From Cryptomeria japonica (taxonomy: Eukaryota; Streptophyta; Pinopsida; Cupressales; Cupressaceae): a stretch of DNA of 64,000 bases. Shown here piece after piece: positions 11,511-23,009 of the stretch. The position numbers were made by a program, and so were the translations under genes. The notes beneath the pieces are model-generated. The model did not search any database and was not told the origin of the DNA. It saw only the letters and a list, made by a program, of their open reading frames with translations. The stretch is taken from assembly GCF_030272615.1 (NCBI RefSeq), contig NC_081412.1, positions 344,833,870 through 344,897,869 on the forward strand, given 5' to 3'. Every line of letters begins with the position of its first letter. Position 1 is the first letter of the stretch.

Positions 11511-12287
11511 TGTAGACACCTAAAATTGTCATGTGTAATTAAATAAATATCTTTATTTATTTAATTATCTTAAGCCTAATTCTTCTATTAATTAAATAAA
11601 TCTTTATTTATTTAATTAATTCATTTATCCTCTTCTAGCCTTATTTCTCATTTAAATAAATTCATTTATTTATTTAAATTATCCTTTTTCCTAAATTAAA
11701 AAATATCTTATTCATTTAATTGATCCCACTTCTTCTATTAATTAAATAAATCTTTATTTATTTAATTTATTTATTAGCCTTTTCTACCTATGACACATGT
11801 CATTCATCTCTTAATTCCTACACTACCTACCCCTTTCATTATTTTTCTTATTTTCTTTACCTACCCTCTAATCATAGCCGACCTTTTTTACACCTCTCAA
11901 TCTTATCCCTCCATTTCTTATAGTGTCTTCTATATAAGGAGATTCTTCCTTCATTATCAAACCCCCGATGATTACTCGACTACTCTACACTTTTCAACTT
12001 TCATACGCGATCCTACTTGCAACCACATTTTCGTTCTTTGTTGAGCTCTTGTGCACATATAAAATCTGGGAGCAAATATATCAAGCAAGATCAATGGAGA
12101 TAGGAAGAATGGAGATTCACACCCTATTGGACATGTGATGGTATAATCTTTGTGATTTCATTTCATTTGCATTGTCTTAGGTAATCTTCATATGTTATGG
12201 TGGATTTTTGTTGCTATTAGGCTAGGGTTTTGTGATTGAATTCATTTAGTCTTTCAATATTGTTGTTATCCATTTTCACCATAAACA
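11511..12287 (+). repeat. Tat 5' LTR
   Basis: TG...CA bounded. Its first third is a run of AT-rich imperfect palindromes of the type TTAAATAAAT/ATTTATTTAA, at least four between 11535 and 11775. A TATA box TATATAAGG lies at 11931-11939, then U5-like sequence to ATAAACA. Confidence 0.93.
11931..11939 (+). promoter_or_regulatory. TATA box in Tat 5' LTR
   Basis: TATATAAGG, conserved in the 3' LTR at 26694-26702. It is the likely promoter core for genomic RNA. Confidence 0.7.
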
Positions 12288-12289
12288 TT

Positions 12290-12310
12290 TTGGCACGCCC
12301 GCTGGGTGGG
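12290..12310 (+). other. Tat primer binding site (candidate)
   Basis: TTGGCACGCCCGCTGGG follows the LTR after two bases. A TGGCxCGCC-type sequence is usual at this place in Gypsy elements. I do not assign the tRNA; matching against plant tRNA 3' ends would settle it. Confidence 0.6.
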
Positions 12311-13816
12311 ACTGTCTCCCCGTGTGGTCATTAGGACTACTAGTGAGGAGAGAACAACCCAAGTGGTAGCAAAAGAAAAGCCATCTTCTTCCAAACCACT
12401 ATAAATAACTGTATTCATGGTGAAAACTATGGATAACGTGTGCTGATTAGTTCATACCGACACTATGTCTCTCCATAAACCCGTTTGATCAAATTTATTT
12501 GATCATTTGTAGGGTGTAACCCCAACCGGTTGGGAGCCTTCTGTATTTACAGAGCTGAAAGTGCCACATGTATGGCCACACGAGCGGATGCCCTTACTAG
12601 CACCTTTTTGTTTTAGAAGCCAAAATACTTCTAATTGTTGGGGTAGGAGGTCGGACCTCTGGTAGTGACCCACACACATACGATTCTTAGTAGAGATACA
12701 AAGTTTGCCATGAGGAGTTTTCATGGGGACTGATGCTTGGCTTCCCCGAGAAGTGAGTGTCGAGGGTGGAGCCAGTAGGGTCAAGCATCTAAGTATCCGC
12801 TCTGAATAGCGTAGCCTCAGGGGAAACTCCATGTGGGATCAACAACTATTGTCTTGGCTAGCCATAAGAATTGTGCTTGACTTATTTTGAACAATCAAAC
12901 ATTCAAGACCAAACATCAAAACATTGTGTCTTTCGTGTCTTCAAGTGTATGCAAAACAATTTTACATCAAACAACACACTTGTCTTTGAGTCATTTTGGA
13001 GTCTAAACACTTGCAAACATTGAGTCCTCATCAATACTGTGTCCTCTTGTCACGAAAAATAGTCAAACATTCAGATTTGGTCACAACAAGAAACCTCGCA
13101 GATTGGAAAAATTACACAAAGTTTGCAAAAATGCGTCTGTGTCTGACAAAATAGCATATGTGTCATCTAACCACGTCTGTGAAGGGCAGAAACATGTCTG
13201 TGTCTTTTGAGCAACATTGCAGCATCTTAGAAATGCGTCTGTGTCTGGTAGAACCACATCTGTGTCATTTAAGCGCATCTGTGTCTGACAGAATAGTGTT
13301 TATGTCCTTTAAGCACGTCTGTGTTCAGGATTGAAAACTTTCATAATTCAGCAAGCAAGAACAGTCAGTTTCAGACTTATTGAGCTTCCTAGGTTATCTC
13401 TCTAGGGTTTTCATCTAGCATTCAACCTGTCTTGGGGTCTCACAAAGTCCATCACTGCTTTACACCTTACATTACATTCATATTTGTCTCAACTTGAGTC
13501 CAAAGGTCACTTGCTTGTCCTCATTTTGCTTTCTCAACACACTACATACAACAACATTTTGCTAAGTGGTCCCTCATCAAGGTCTATCACCTTTGGGTCT
13601 CATTTGGTCTTACTTAGAGTCAAGGTCAACTTATCTCATCAAGAGAAACTATCATCTCTTCGGAAGCCACACCTACTCTACTACATACATACTTGGTCTT
13701 AAACTTTGGACATTGCAAGTAAACCTCAAATTCATTTACATTCCATCCAACTCTTGGTCTTCCATACTCTCTTCCATTTTCATCTAGTCTCACACATCTT
13801 GGTCAATACCTAGTTC
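12311..13816 (+). other. Tat 5' leader, non-coding
   Basis: About 1.5 kb between PBS and gag with no supportable ORF. It contains the ~20-bp-period array at 13131-13330 and T/C-rich sequence (13380-13810) just before gag. Long leaders are usual in Tat elements. Confidence 0.7.
13131..13330 (+). repeat. Degenerate ~20-bp tandem array, core CGTCTGTGTC
   Basis: About nine repeats, for example GCGTCTGTGTCTGACA at 13133, CCACGTCTGTG at 13172, GCATCTGTGTCTGACA at 13274 and GCACGTCTGTG at 13313. It sits about 490 bp upstream of the gag start. A related array lies inverted at 25491-25741 before the minus-strand PMD gene. Confidence 0.75.
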
Positions 13817-16040
13817 ATGGTTGAAACCCGTTCCCAAAAATCTAGGAGAGAAGCTAAAGAGGCTCAAGAGTCCGCAAACATGAGTTCCTATGAGTATGAC
13901 AATGATATCTTTTTCAATTCTGATCATACTACATTACCTGACATAGATGTCTATAGAAACATTCCAAATGTTGAGCACATGGACACTACAAACAGCAATG
14001 ATACACACAATGACAATATGGACAACTTTTCCATACATTCAGTAGAAGTGGAAGACACCATTATGAATCCCCATTTCAATCAATTGGTTGAGGAAATAAT
14101 GAGAAGAGATAGACAATACTTTCTAGAAGTAATGGCACAAAGTGGAACCAAGATCCCTCATGATTTTGATATGTCTCAAATAATGGAAAATCGACCTTTG
14201 CAACAACCTCACTCCAACATGGATCAAAGGAGGCCTAATAGTGGAGGCAATAGAGGACCACATCTTGTCCCTAAATCACCATCATCTTTGTTTCAAAAAC
14301 CAGAGGTCCCATACACACATGGTCAAGCATATGATACTCACCTTTGCAGACCAATATGGAAGTCTTATGCAGAAAAATATGCTCAATCACATACCAATGC
14401 TAAGGATCAACCACCAAAGCAATTGGATATTCAAAGGCATGCTCAAAATTTGGACACAAGGAAACCCCATGTCAAATTTGGGGGCAACACACTAGAACAA
14501 ACTCATGACATGCCTATAGAGTATGGTATACATGGACAAAGCAGATATTCCATTCCTCATCATGACTCTATACCAAGTGGTCCTTATACGCAGCATCATT
14601 ATAGACCTCCTCCATATGAACATGTGTATGATCAATATCATCCATATATGCAACATGCTCCTCCTCCAATTGGTGCCTCAAGCATGGGGTATGGTCCAAG
14701 AAGTCAATCTCCACCTAAGAGCAATTTGGAACAGCAAATCAAGGATTTACAAAAGAAAATGGAGGACATAAATACACCGAAGCCAACTTACACAATGAGA
14801 GACATATGTCCTTATCCATTTGACAAAAGCATTCCAATGCCTCCATTTCCTACACATTTTGTGACGCCTAAGTTTGATAAGTATAGAGGCAAAGGAGATC
14901 CTAAGGCACACATAAGACAATTTTTCACAGCTTGCATTGAGGTAGCAGCAGAAGAGACATATTTGATGAGATTATGACCACAAAGCTTAGGACATCAAAC
15001 TATGGAATGGTTCTCCCAACTCCCACCTGAATTAAGTCATGGGGTGACTTAGCTGAGTCATTTATACAACATTTCTCATACAACATAGAGATAGACATAT
15101 CAGTCACCACTTTGTGCAACACCAAGCAAAGGGAGGGAGAGTCTTTTTCATCATTTTTACAAAGATGGAGGAATTTAGCCAGCAGATGCTCTTGTGAAAT
15201 TCCACAAAAATAAATGGTAGAAATGTTCACCCAGAATGTTAACAAAGACATTGGTTATGACCTAAGAAAAGCTTGTTTGTCCACCTTCAAGGATGTCATT
15301 GAAAAAGGCTTAGCAATAGAGAAGGTCCTAATTGAGCAAGGAGTCATTAAGATATTCAAGGAAAACAAAGATGACTTTAAAGGAAAAGATAAGCCAAGAT
15401 TTTGGAACAAAAACAAGAACACAGTCAATGATGGTGTTGTTGATGCCAATACAATGCGACCCAAAATCATTTTTTCAGGATCAAGCTCTACAAATAATCA
15501 AGTGAATACTCAAACAACTTCAAAGTCACGAAGGAAGTACACTCCATTGGGATAACCACTTGAGTCAGTTTTCAAAAAGCTAGTGTCAAACAAGGTAATC
15601 ACAGTTCCAGATTTTCCTCCATATGAACCAAAGGTCAAACCAAATTGGTGGAATGATGATGAGTATTGCAAATTTCACAAGAGAAAGGGTCATAAGATGG
15701 GAAATTGCCATCGACTGAAGAACATAATACAAGATCTTATTGATAGAGGTGACATTGAAATTGAAGGACACTCATCCAATCAAGAACATGAGATGTTTAA
15801 GGAACCATTCCCAAAGCATGGCAAGGGAAAAGATGCAGCCACAGATGACCAAACCAACTATACAAGAGCATCTTATAACTATGATTCAACTATAAATCAC
15901 ATTTCAATGGACAATTATGTCTCTACCATTATCATCAAGGACAAAACGCCTAAGAACTCTACCCAACGACCCAAGATTGTCCTAAAGGGCATTGGATCTT
16001 CTTCCGAACCTACCTCTGAATGTAATGTCACAACTCGTTG
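13817..16040 (+). pseudogene. Tat gag
   Basis: ATG at 13817 (MVETRSQKSRR). An acidic, Gln/His/Pro-rich N-terminal region of about 330 residues is followed by the capsid region FDKYRGKGDPKAHIRQF (about 14870). Broken by TGA at 14975 and several stops up to 15213, it resumes as VEMFTQNV and LRKACLSTFKDVIEKG. A stop at 15553 precedes the C-terminal zinc-like motif CKFHKRKGHKMGNC (about 15667-15708), followed by LIDRGDIEIEG; a C-x2-H-x4-H-x4-C arrangement is usual for Tat Gag. It ends at TGA 16039. It would form the particle shell, but here it is nonfunctional. Confidence 0.85.
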
Positions 16041-18143
16041 AGGTAAATTCACTTTGCAAGGTGCTCCAGCTAAAAAAGCTACTTCCTCATCAACCAAGCC
16101 TAAATATGACCTTGTAGAACAATTAGGGAAGACACCCGCGCTCATCTCCATTCTTGAGCTCTTCTGCATATCCCTCGCACATAAAGCCATTCTTGATAAA
16201 ATCATGAGAGACACTGCTATTCCTATTGATTGAATGTGGACCATTTTCAAGCCATGGTGGGATACCTTTCCATTCCACACTCCCTTACATTCACAAAACC
16301 CGATGACGCCTCCATGAGCCAACCACATAATGCACCTTTACACATTGAATCCTTCATACACAAACATCGAATAAAATGAGTCCTGATAGATGGAGGAGCA
16401 GGTCTAAACATTTGTACATTGAGCACTATTAAACAATTGGGATATTCTGATAAAGCTGTGAATTCTACAAACAAAATTACCATCAAGGCATATGATGATG
16501 AAGAACGTTCATCCAAGGGCACAGTTACCTTACCTCTCAGAGTTGGGCCAGTTACAAAGGATGTGGTTTGTCAAGTCCTAGACCTAGATCTCACATACAA
16601 TATATTACAAGGACGTCCTTGGATTCATGAAATGAGGGTAGTCCCATCTACATACCACCAATGCATTAAGTTTCCTCACAATGGAGTTGAGATAACTATT
16701 AATGGTGATCCTAATCCATTTATATACTGCAATAACTTGAGACCGAAAACTGAAATGATCATCCCAAGTAATAGGGAAGTTGTTCCTTCTTCTGCATACA
16801 TTGATCCTGAATCATTAAAACCTTTGACCTCAAAATAAGGTGAGCTTAAAGGCAAATTCCAGGACAATGGCATGGGTGAATACACTTTGAATCAAACCAT
16901 GTACTTACGACAAGTCATGAGTTTACCAAAAGAATATGGAAGACCACATCCTAATAAGCAGGTATCTATCATTATACTCAAATGGGACCCTACTATCTTT
17001 CAAAGATGGGGTGAACTAGAAGAGGAAGACTTATACAAAATGCTTTACAAAGACCCTAAAAATGATACACAAGATCACATCAGCATACCGTGTGAAAAGT
17101 ATGGCAAAGGGTTCAAGATCCTACAAAAATTTGGGTATGATGGCAAAATCCCTCTTGGCTTAAGAAAGGAAGGCATCATTGAACCTTTACAACCTGAATT
17201 GACATTCAAAAAGGAATGCTTGAAGGGACTTGGTTTCATGACTTCCAAGGTCCACACTCAAAGGACAGAAGAAGCATTACAAATCAAAGCTACCAAAATT
17301 CAACAAGAGAATCGCTATTCCATAGACTCCAATGAATGGGAATGGGGTTCAAACAAATCCGCCAGTGACTACGAGCTCACTGAGACATTCAGAGAGCCAG
17401 ATGAACCCACAGAAGAAGAGGAATTTTATGAAAAATTCAAAGTTGGTCAAGAAACAACCCCGGAGGATCCCATACAGTCCTTGCCTCTAGGTCCTAGGTT
17501 GAAATCACATAGAATGAGAACACCTATCCCAAAATGCGCTTCTAGTCATGATAATTTGGATTCATTCACAATCAAGACTAATGAGGAGAGTGCCAATGAT
17601 AACCTTGATAACTACCTCGACATACCTAAATATAACTGCATCTTCACTCTTAGCCTTGCTAACTTCGAAGACATCAAAGGCCTTCCCCTTGTTCACCACC
17701 AACTTATTGACTGGGACCATGAAGGACCTGCATAGTTCGATACATTCCAAAATGATGAAGCCTTCGTTGATTATCTAGGCATACGAGATGATCTTCCCCT
17801 TGGGGACCATAAGGCAGGATACACTATAGAACTCAACAGCGTGGCATATTTTGGCGAGGGTGTCAGGCCTTCCAGTCGCAAAAATATAAAAATAAAAACA
17901 AACCAAGGGTCTTATGGCGAAAACCACATTGTGGTGCTGTCTAACCCCAAAAAAGTAAAAAGAAAGGACGTATCTGAGGGCAAAAACCTCTCTGAGGCAC
18001 CCGAAGATGGAAGGCTCAACATTCTCCCAGCATCATATGAGGAAAAGTCATCCATGTTGGTAGAGGAGACTATCAAAACAAACATTGGCACAGAAGAAGT
18101 TCCACACAACATATTCCTAGCTCAAACTTTGACAAAGTCATAA
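16041..18143 (+). pseudogene. Tat protease and G-patch-like spacer
   Basis: The aspartic protease site VLIDGGAGLNICT lies at about 16378-16416, with ILQGRPWIHEM at about 16600 as the flap/C-terminal signature. Stops at 16377 (TGA) and 16836 (TAA) interrupt it. From 16872 an ORF of 287 residues contains a glycine-rich G-patch-like stretch (KYGKGFKILQKFGYDG ... ECLKGLGF, about 17095-17235), which in other retroelements is tied to protease or RNA binding. An acidic spacer reaches 17735 (TAG). A further open stretch (17841-18143) links to RT. The G-patch call is by eye. Confidence 0.75.
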
Positions 18144-19424
18144 AGGTCAAAATTCATAAGTTTCTTCACAGAACGACAAATCAACTTTGCATGGTCATAC
18201 GTTGATATGCCTGGATTGGATCTGGATTTGGTAATGCATCATTTGACAGTTAAACCAGGGGCAAAACCAGTGAAACAAAAATTAAGGAAAATGCATCCAC
18301 AAGTCACATTATTAGTCAAAGTGGAGCTTGAGAAATTATTGGATGTCGGATTCATACACCCAATTGATTACCCTGAATGGATCTCCAACTTAGTGCCTAT
18401 CAGTAAACCAGATTGTAGTATCAGAATATGTAAAGATTTCATAGACATCAACAAAGCTTGTCCTAAGGATGATTTTCCATTACCAAATATTGAATTGATT
18501 GTCGATCTCACAGCAGGTCATGCGATGTTATCTTTGATGGATGGATTCTCTAGTTACAATCAAATAAAAATTGCATCCAAGGACCAACACAAAATAGCAT
18601 TCACTTGTCCGTGGGGAACTTTCTGCTGGAATGTTATGCCCTTTGGGCTAAAAAATGTAAGCGCTATGTATCAAAGGGCCATGACTACTATCTTTCATGA
18701 TCTCATGCACATGACTGTGGAAGATTATGTTGATGACCTCTTGGGTAAATCAATAGATAGAGATACACATCTCGACATACTTTCAGTCATTTTTGATCGG
18801 TTGGAAAAGTATAAAGTAAGATTAAACCCCAAGAAATGTGTCTTTGGAGTAACCTCCGGGAAGCTCCTAGGATTCATTATATCAAAAAGAGGAATCGAAG
18901 CCGATCCAGCAGAAGTCAAGGCCATCCTAGAGATGCAACCACCAAGAAATATCAGTCAACTTTGATCTTTGCAAGGGAGACTCCAGTCCATATGAATATT
19001 CATAGCACAACTTGCAGGTAAGTGTAATCCTTTTTAGCACTTGCTACATAAAAACATCAAATTCAAATGGGATGATAATTGTCAATGAGCTTTCCAAACA
19101 CTCAAATATTATCTTCTGAATCCACCAGTTTTGATGCCACTAGTTCCAGATCAACCTCTATTACTATACATATCAGCTACTTCAACAGCACTAGGGGCAC
19201 TCTTAGCACAACAAGTTGCTGAGGGCAAAGAAAAGGCAGTATACTATATCAGTCGCACATTGGTGGGATATGAGCTAAACTATACACAAATTGAGCATGC
19301 ATGTCTCGTTGTGGTCTTTACTTCACAAAAATTACGACATTACATGCTAACTCATAAGACTAAGTTGGTTGCAAGGATCGATCCATTGAAATACCTTCTC
19401 AATAAAGCAACACTTACTGGGTGA
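18144..19424 (+). pseudogene. Tat reverse transcriptase and first RNase H
   Basis: The RT from 18207 shows, in order, VGFIHPIDYPEWISNLV, ACPKDDFPLPNIE, LSLMDGFSSYNQI (first catalytic Asp), TFCWNVMPFGLKN and EDYVDDLLG (catalytic DD at about 18730). It then has LNPKKCVFGV and GIEADPAEVKAI. It is open to TGA 18963. The thumb region 18966-19130 is in pieces. The first RNase H is at 19131-19424 (LLLYISATSTALGALLAQ, EKAVYYISRTL, NYTQIEHACLV). The polymerase active-site residues look intact although the gene as a whole has stops. Confidence 0.9.
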
Positions 19425-19436
19425 CTAGCCAAATGG

Positions 19437-19937
19437 GTGATGCTCCTGAGTGAATTCGACATCAAGTATGTGGACAGAAAAGCAATTAAAGGACAAGCTA
19501 TCACAGATCAGTTAGCAGATGCTCCCATGTTAGATGATGTTCCTCTAATTTCAGAATTTCCAGATGAATCCATTTTAACAGTGTTACATGCAAAGCCTTG
19601 GCAACTATACTTTGACAGCTCATACACACAACATGGGGTAGGAGCTACCATTCTCTTCATAACCCCTCAAGGGGATTCTATACCAAAATCATATCGATTA
19701 TCATTTTCCTGCACTAATAACATAGCGAAATATGAGGCATTAACAACTAGATTATGGATTGCAGTTCAGTGGAAGATCCAGGAACTTTGTGTTTTTGGGG
19801 ACTCTCAACTTGTAATTCATCAAGCAACTAATGACTACCAAACAAAGGATGAGAAATTAATGCCCTACAAAAGAATGGTGGATGACCTAAAACAACATTT
19901 CATGAAGATAGACTTTGAGCAGATACCAAGAGAGTAG
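19437..19937 (+). pseudogene. Tat second RNase H (archaeal type)
   Basis: A 166-residue open piece: PWQLYFDSSYTQHGVGATI supplies the first catalytic Asp (family usual FDGS; here FDSS). NNIAKYEALTTRL gives the Glu, VFGDSQLVIHQ the second Asp, and QIPREW(stop)NRAADVMA the end. This extra RNase H between RH and IN marks the Tat lineage and probably compensates for loss of a connection domain. It ends at TAG 19935, where TGG is expected. Confidence 0.88.
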
Positions 19938-21343
19938 AATAGAGCTGCGGATGTCATGGCTACAATTGCTTCACTAATTGATCTACCACCAAATGAGACT
20001 CACTATGAGTTCTTGGTGGATAACCTTTTGGTTCCCTCATATGAAATCACTCCTACTGAGATGATATGTGTTGTTGGTCCTAAGTCCCAGTTATACGGTT
20101 CCATTTTTGCGTACCTTCGTGACAATATCCTACCTCCTGGCCTATCCAATAACCAACGTCGCACTTTCATTCACCAATCTTCTCGATATATCATTTTAGC
20201 CGATATCATATATCATCAAGGTCTAGAAGGCACTCTTCTTAGATGTTTAGAAAGTGACGAAGCTCAAATTGCGTTACGTGAAGTACATGAAGGGATATGT
20301 GGTCCACATTCTAGTGGTCCTACCTTAGCCAAGAAACTCATCGGGACTGGATATTACTGGCCAAATATGGAAAAAGTTCATATCAGTTTGTCAAGAAATG
20401 TAAGCAGTGTCAACTTCATGGAGACCTCATCCATGCGCTAGCACAAGAACTTCAACCAATTGCGACTCCTTGGCCCTTTTGTCAGTGGGGACTCGATCTC
20501 ATAGGCAAGATTCACCCTCCATCTTTCAATGGTCATAAATTCATCATCGCTACCACAGAGTATTTCACAAAATGGATCGAAGTCATTCCTCTCACACAAG
20601 TCACTAGAAAAAAAATTGCTACATTCATTCTCAACTATATCAGCTATCGATATGATATTCATGTTTCCATCATCACTGATAATGGGCGTCCCTTCAAAAA
20701 TTAGGATATTCGTGAACTCTGTGACCGCTTCCATATTACCCATCATTTTTCCACACTTTATTATCCCCAAGGTAATGGTCAAGCTGAGGCGTCTAATAAA
20801 ACAATCCTTAAAATCTTGAAAAAGACAGTCGACGACGCTGGCCGTAATTGGCATATCCAACTTAATCCCACACTTTGGGCTTACCACACAAGTGTCTACA
20901 CACCTGCAGGAGCTACACCCTATTCACTTGTCTACGGCACTGAAGCTATCTTGCCTATTGAGGTCGAGTTACCCTCTTTATGATTCTCTTTGCAAAACAT
21001 TATCAGTGATGAAGACTAAAGGGTCTCTCGCTTGCACAAACTTGAACTATTGGATGAACGAAGACAAACTGCTTTTAATAATCTCAAGGCTTATCAACAA
21101 TGAATGAGTCAGAGCTACAATCATAAAGTCAAGCCTCACACATTTGAGGTAGGTGACTTGGTCCTCAGAGAAAATCCTAAAACTCAACAAGACAGAGAGA
21201 AGGGAAAGTTCGAACCAAACTGGCTTGGTCCTTACATCATCACAGCAGCATATGGATCTGGTGCATATCAACTCTCAACCATAGAGGGTGAACTCTTGGA
21301 GGATCCTATCAATAGCATGCTCCTTTGCAGGTTTTACACATAG
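19938..21343 (+). pseudogene. Tat integrase
   Basis: The His2-Cys2 zinc domain is LREVHEGICGPHSSG ... SLSRNVSSVNFME (about 20272-20420). The catalytic core is frameshifted at about 20420: WGLDLIGKIHPPSFNG, ITDNGRPFKN followed by TAG at 20702, YYPQGNGQAEASNKT and YHTSVYTPAGATPYSLVYG. The D,D,E residues look present. The C-terminal part 21104-21343 (FEVGDLVLRENP, FEPNWLGPYII, LLCRFYT) resembles the retroviral C-terminal beta domain; no chromodomain is seen, as expected for Tat. Several stops and frameshifts inactivate it. Confidence 0.87.
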
Positions 21344-23009
21344 CTCTTCAGCATATCCCAATTCAAAAATACAAAAAAATCAAAAAAATATCAAAATACA
21401 AAAAAAAAAAAAAAAAATTGAAAAGCAAAAAATCAAAAAAGTAAAGAAAAAACATTTCGTCCAACGGTGAAAACCACTTCAGCGGTTCCCTAGGCAAGTA
21501 CCATGGTGAAAACTGGGTCACCAGTGCCATGCATAGAGACATTTCTCCTCCCTCCTTCGGGATTTCATCTCATCCTTTCACTTTGCACACACTCACAACT
21601 TATTCATCCATAATAAACTTACCCATTCTCATCATGGCTTGTTATTGATCTACCTAAGACTGGTTAGCCATTCATAATAAACCTTCCTTTTCACCCCTTA
21701 TCATCCATAATAAATCAGATCCTATCTGTGGCTAAGGCTAATCCTAAGTCTAGTGATGGGTGTGAAACTGAGAGCATCACATGTTTCAAGGAGTACAGTT
21801 TCTTCCACTTTTCTTCAATCTATCCGCGCACAATCCGCAATAAAGCAACATTTGCATCACAGATCTGCAATAAAGTTTCATCTTCTCCACAATAAAGTAT
21901 CAATTACATGGATTCAATCAGTTTTAGATGAGACACAATAGTAACAATGGGCTTCAACAAATCAAATCTTTCAACAGACTTAGACAATATTATGGTTCAG
22001 TGCTATCTATCCTTTTTGTGAAAGTAAACATTGTGACCACAATCAAATAAGACTTATACAAGTGATAAGAGACACTAAACTTGAGGACTACAGTGGATGT
22101 TGGTGTCGAGTCTTGGTTTTATTTTGATTTTATCTTTTGGTGACATGTCTTTTAGCTTTTCCAGGATGTCTTTGACTAGAAAGGTGAGGATGGGGTATTG
22201 TCACCTATTTTTCTTTTGTTGTCTATGCATTGTCTCTTAGTAATGCTATGACTTGTCCAAGGATATGAGGACACTAAAAGTCTAGTATGAACTGGGGCAT
22301 TCCTTGTTTGTGACTATCTTATCTCCATGCAAACAGGTACAATGACTTTCTAGGTCAAACATATGCCTCGATTGTCATAACATACTTGTCGTAATAAAGC
22401 TCAATGATGATAATGCACAAGAACCTCTTTTCACTTTCATATCTTCTATCTTCCATCCCCCTTTCTTGATTGACCTCCATCATCCTTCTTGAGTCCATGT
22501 AGCCCGCTATCACATGACTGAGTATAATGACAGACCAAAAAATATCTACATCTCATGTAGTTGCGCATGCATTACCACATATTAAGCATTTTATACATAC
22601 ATATAGGTAGATCACAATTGCATCACATCCTACACACAACACATATTAGCACATCTTACATTTTCATCATGTAAATAGTTCTTTACATTATCATATTCAT
22701 TTGCATTTCATACATTCACATTTGCATTTACATAACATATTAAAAACATAAAAGAACAAAAATATTGCATTTCATCATGTACATATTTGCATCCATATCA
22801 TAACCATCACATAGAAACATACATCATAAAACATCTCATCACATAGGTACACATGCATATAGCTTCCACAAAGATGAATCATCTCATATATATATTATCA
22901 AAAGTGTCATGATACAATGATGTCAAAATCATATGGCTACAATCACCCGAAGGTGTCTACATCATCATACAAAATAGTACAAAACTGATACATAGGGAGC
23001 CCTCTATGG
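21344..23009. other. Tat post-pol region, non-coding
   Basis: An A-rich low-complexity stretch (about 21366-21450) follows pol. Then comes sequence with repeated GGTGAAAAC words (21467, 21504), A/T- and CAT-rich sequence at 22540-22900, and no supportable ORF on either strand. It forms the convergent space between pol (plus) and the PMD gene (minus). Confidence 0.6.

Noticed and set aside
12503-12832. 109-codon minus-strand ORF in the Tat leader
   Set aside because: No domain, no conserved neighbour, and it lies in a leader expected to be non-coding.
16247-16522. Minus-strand ORF across Tat gag/PR
   Set aside because: Shadow of the protease region on the plus strand.
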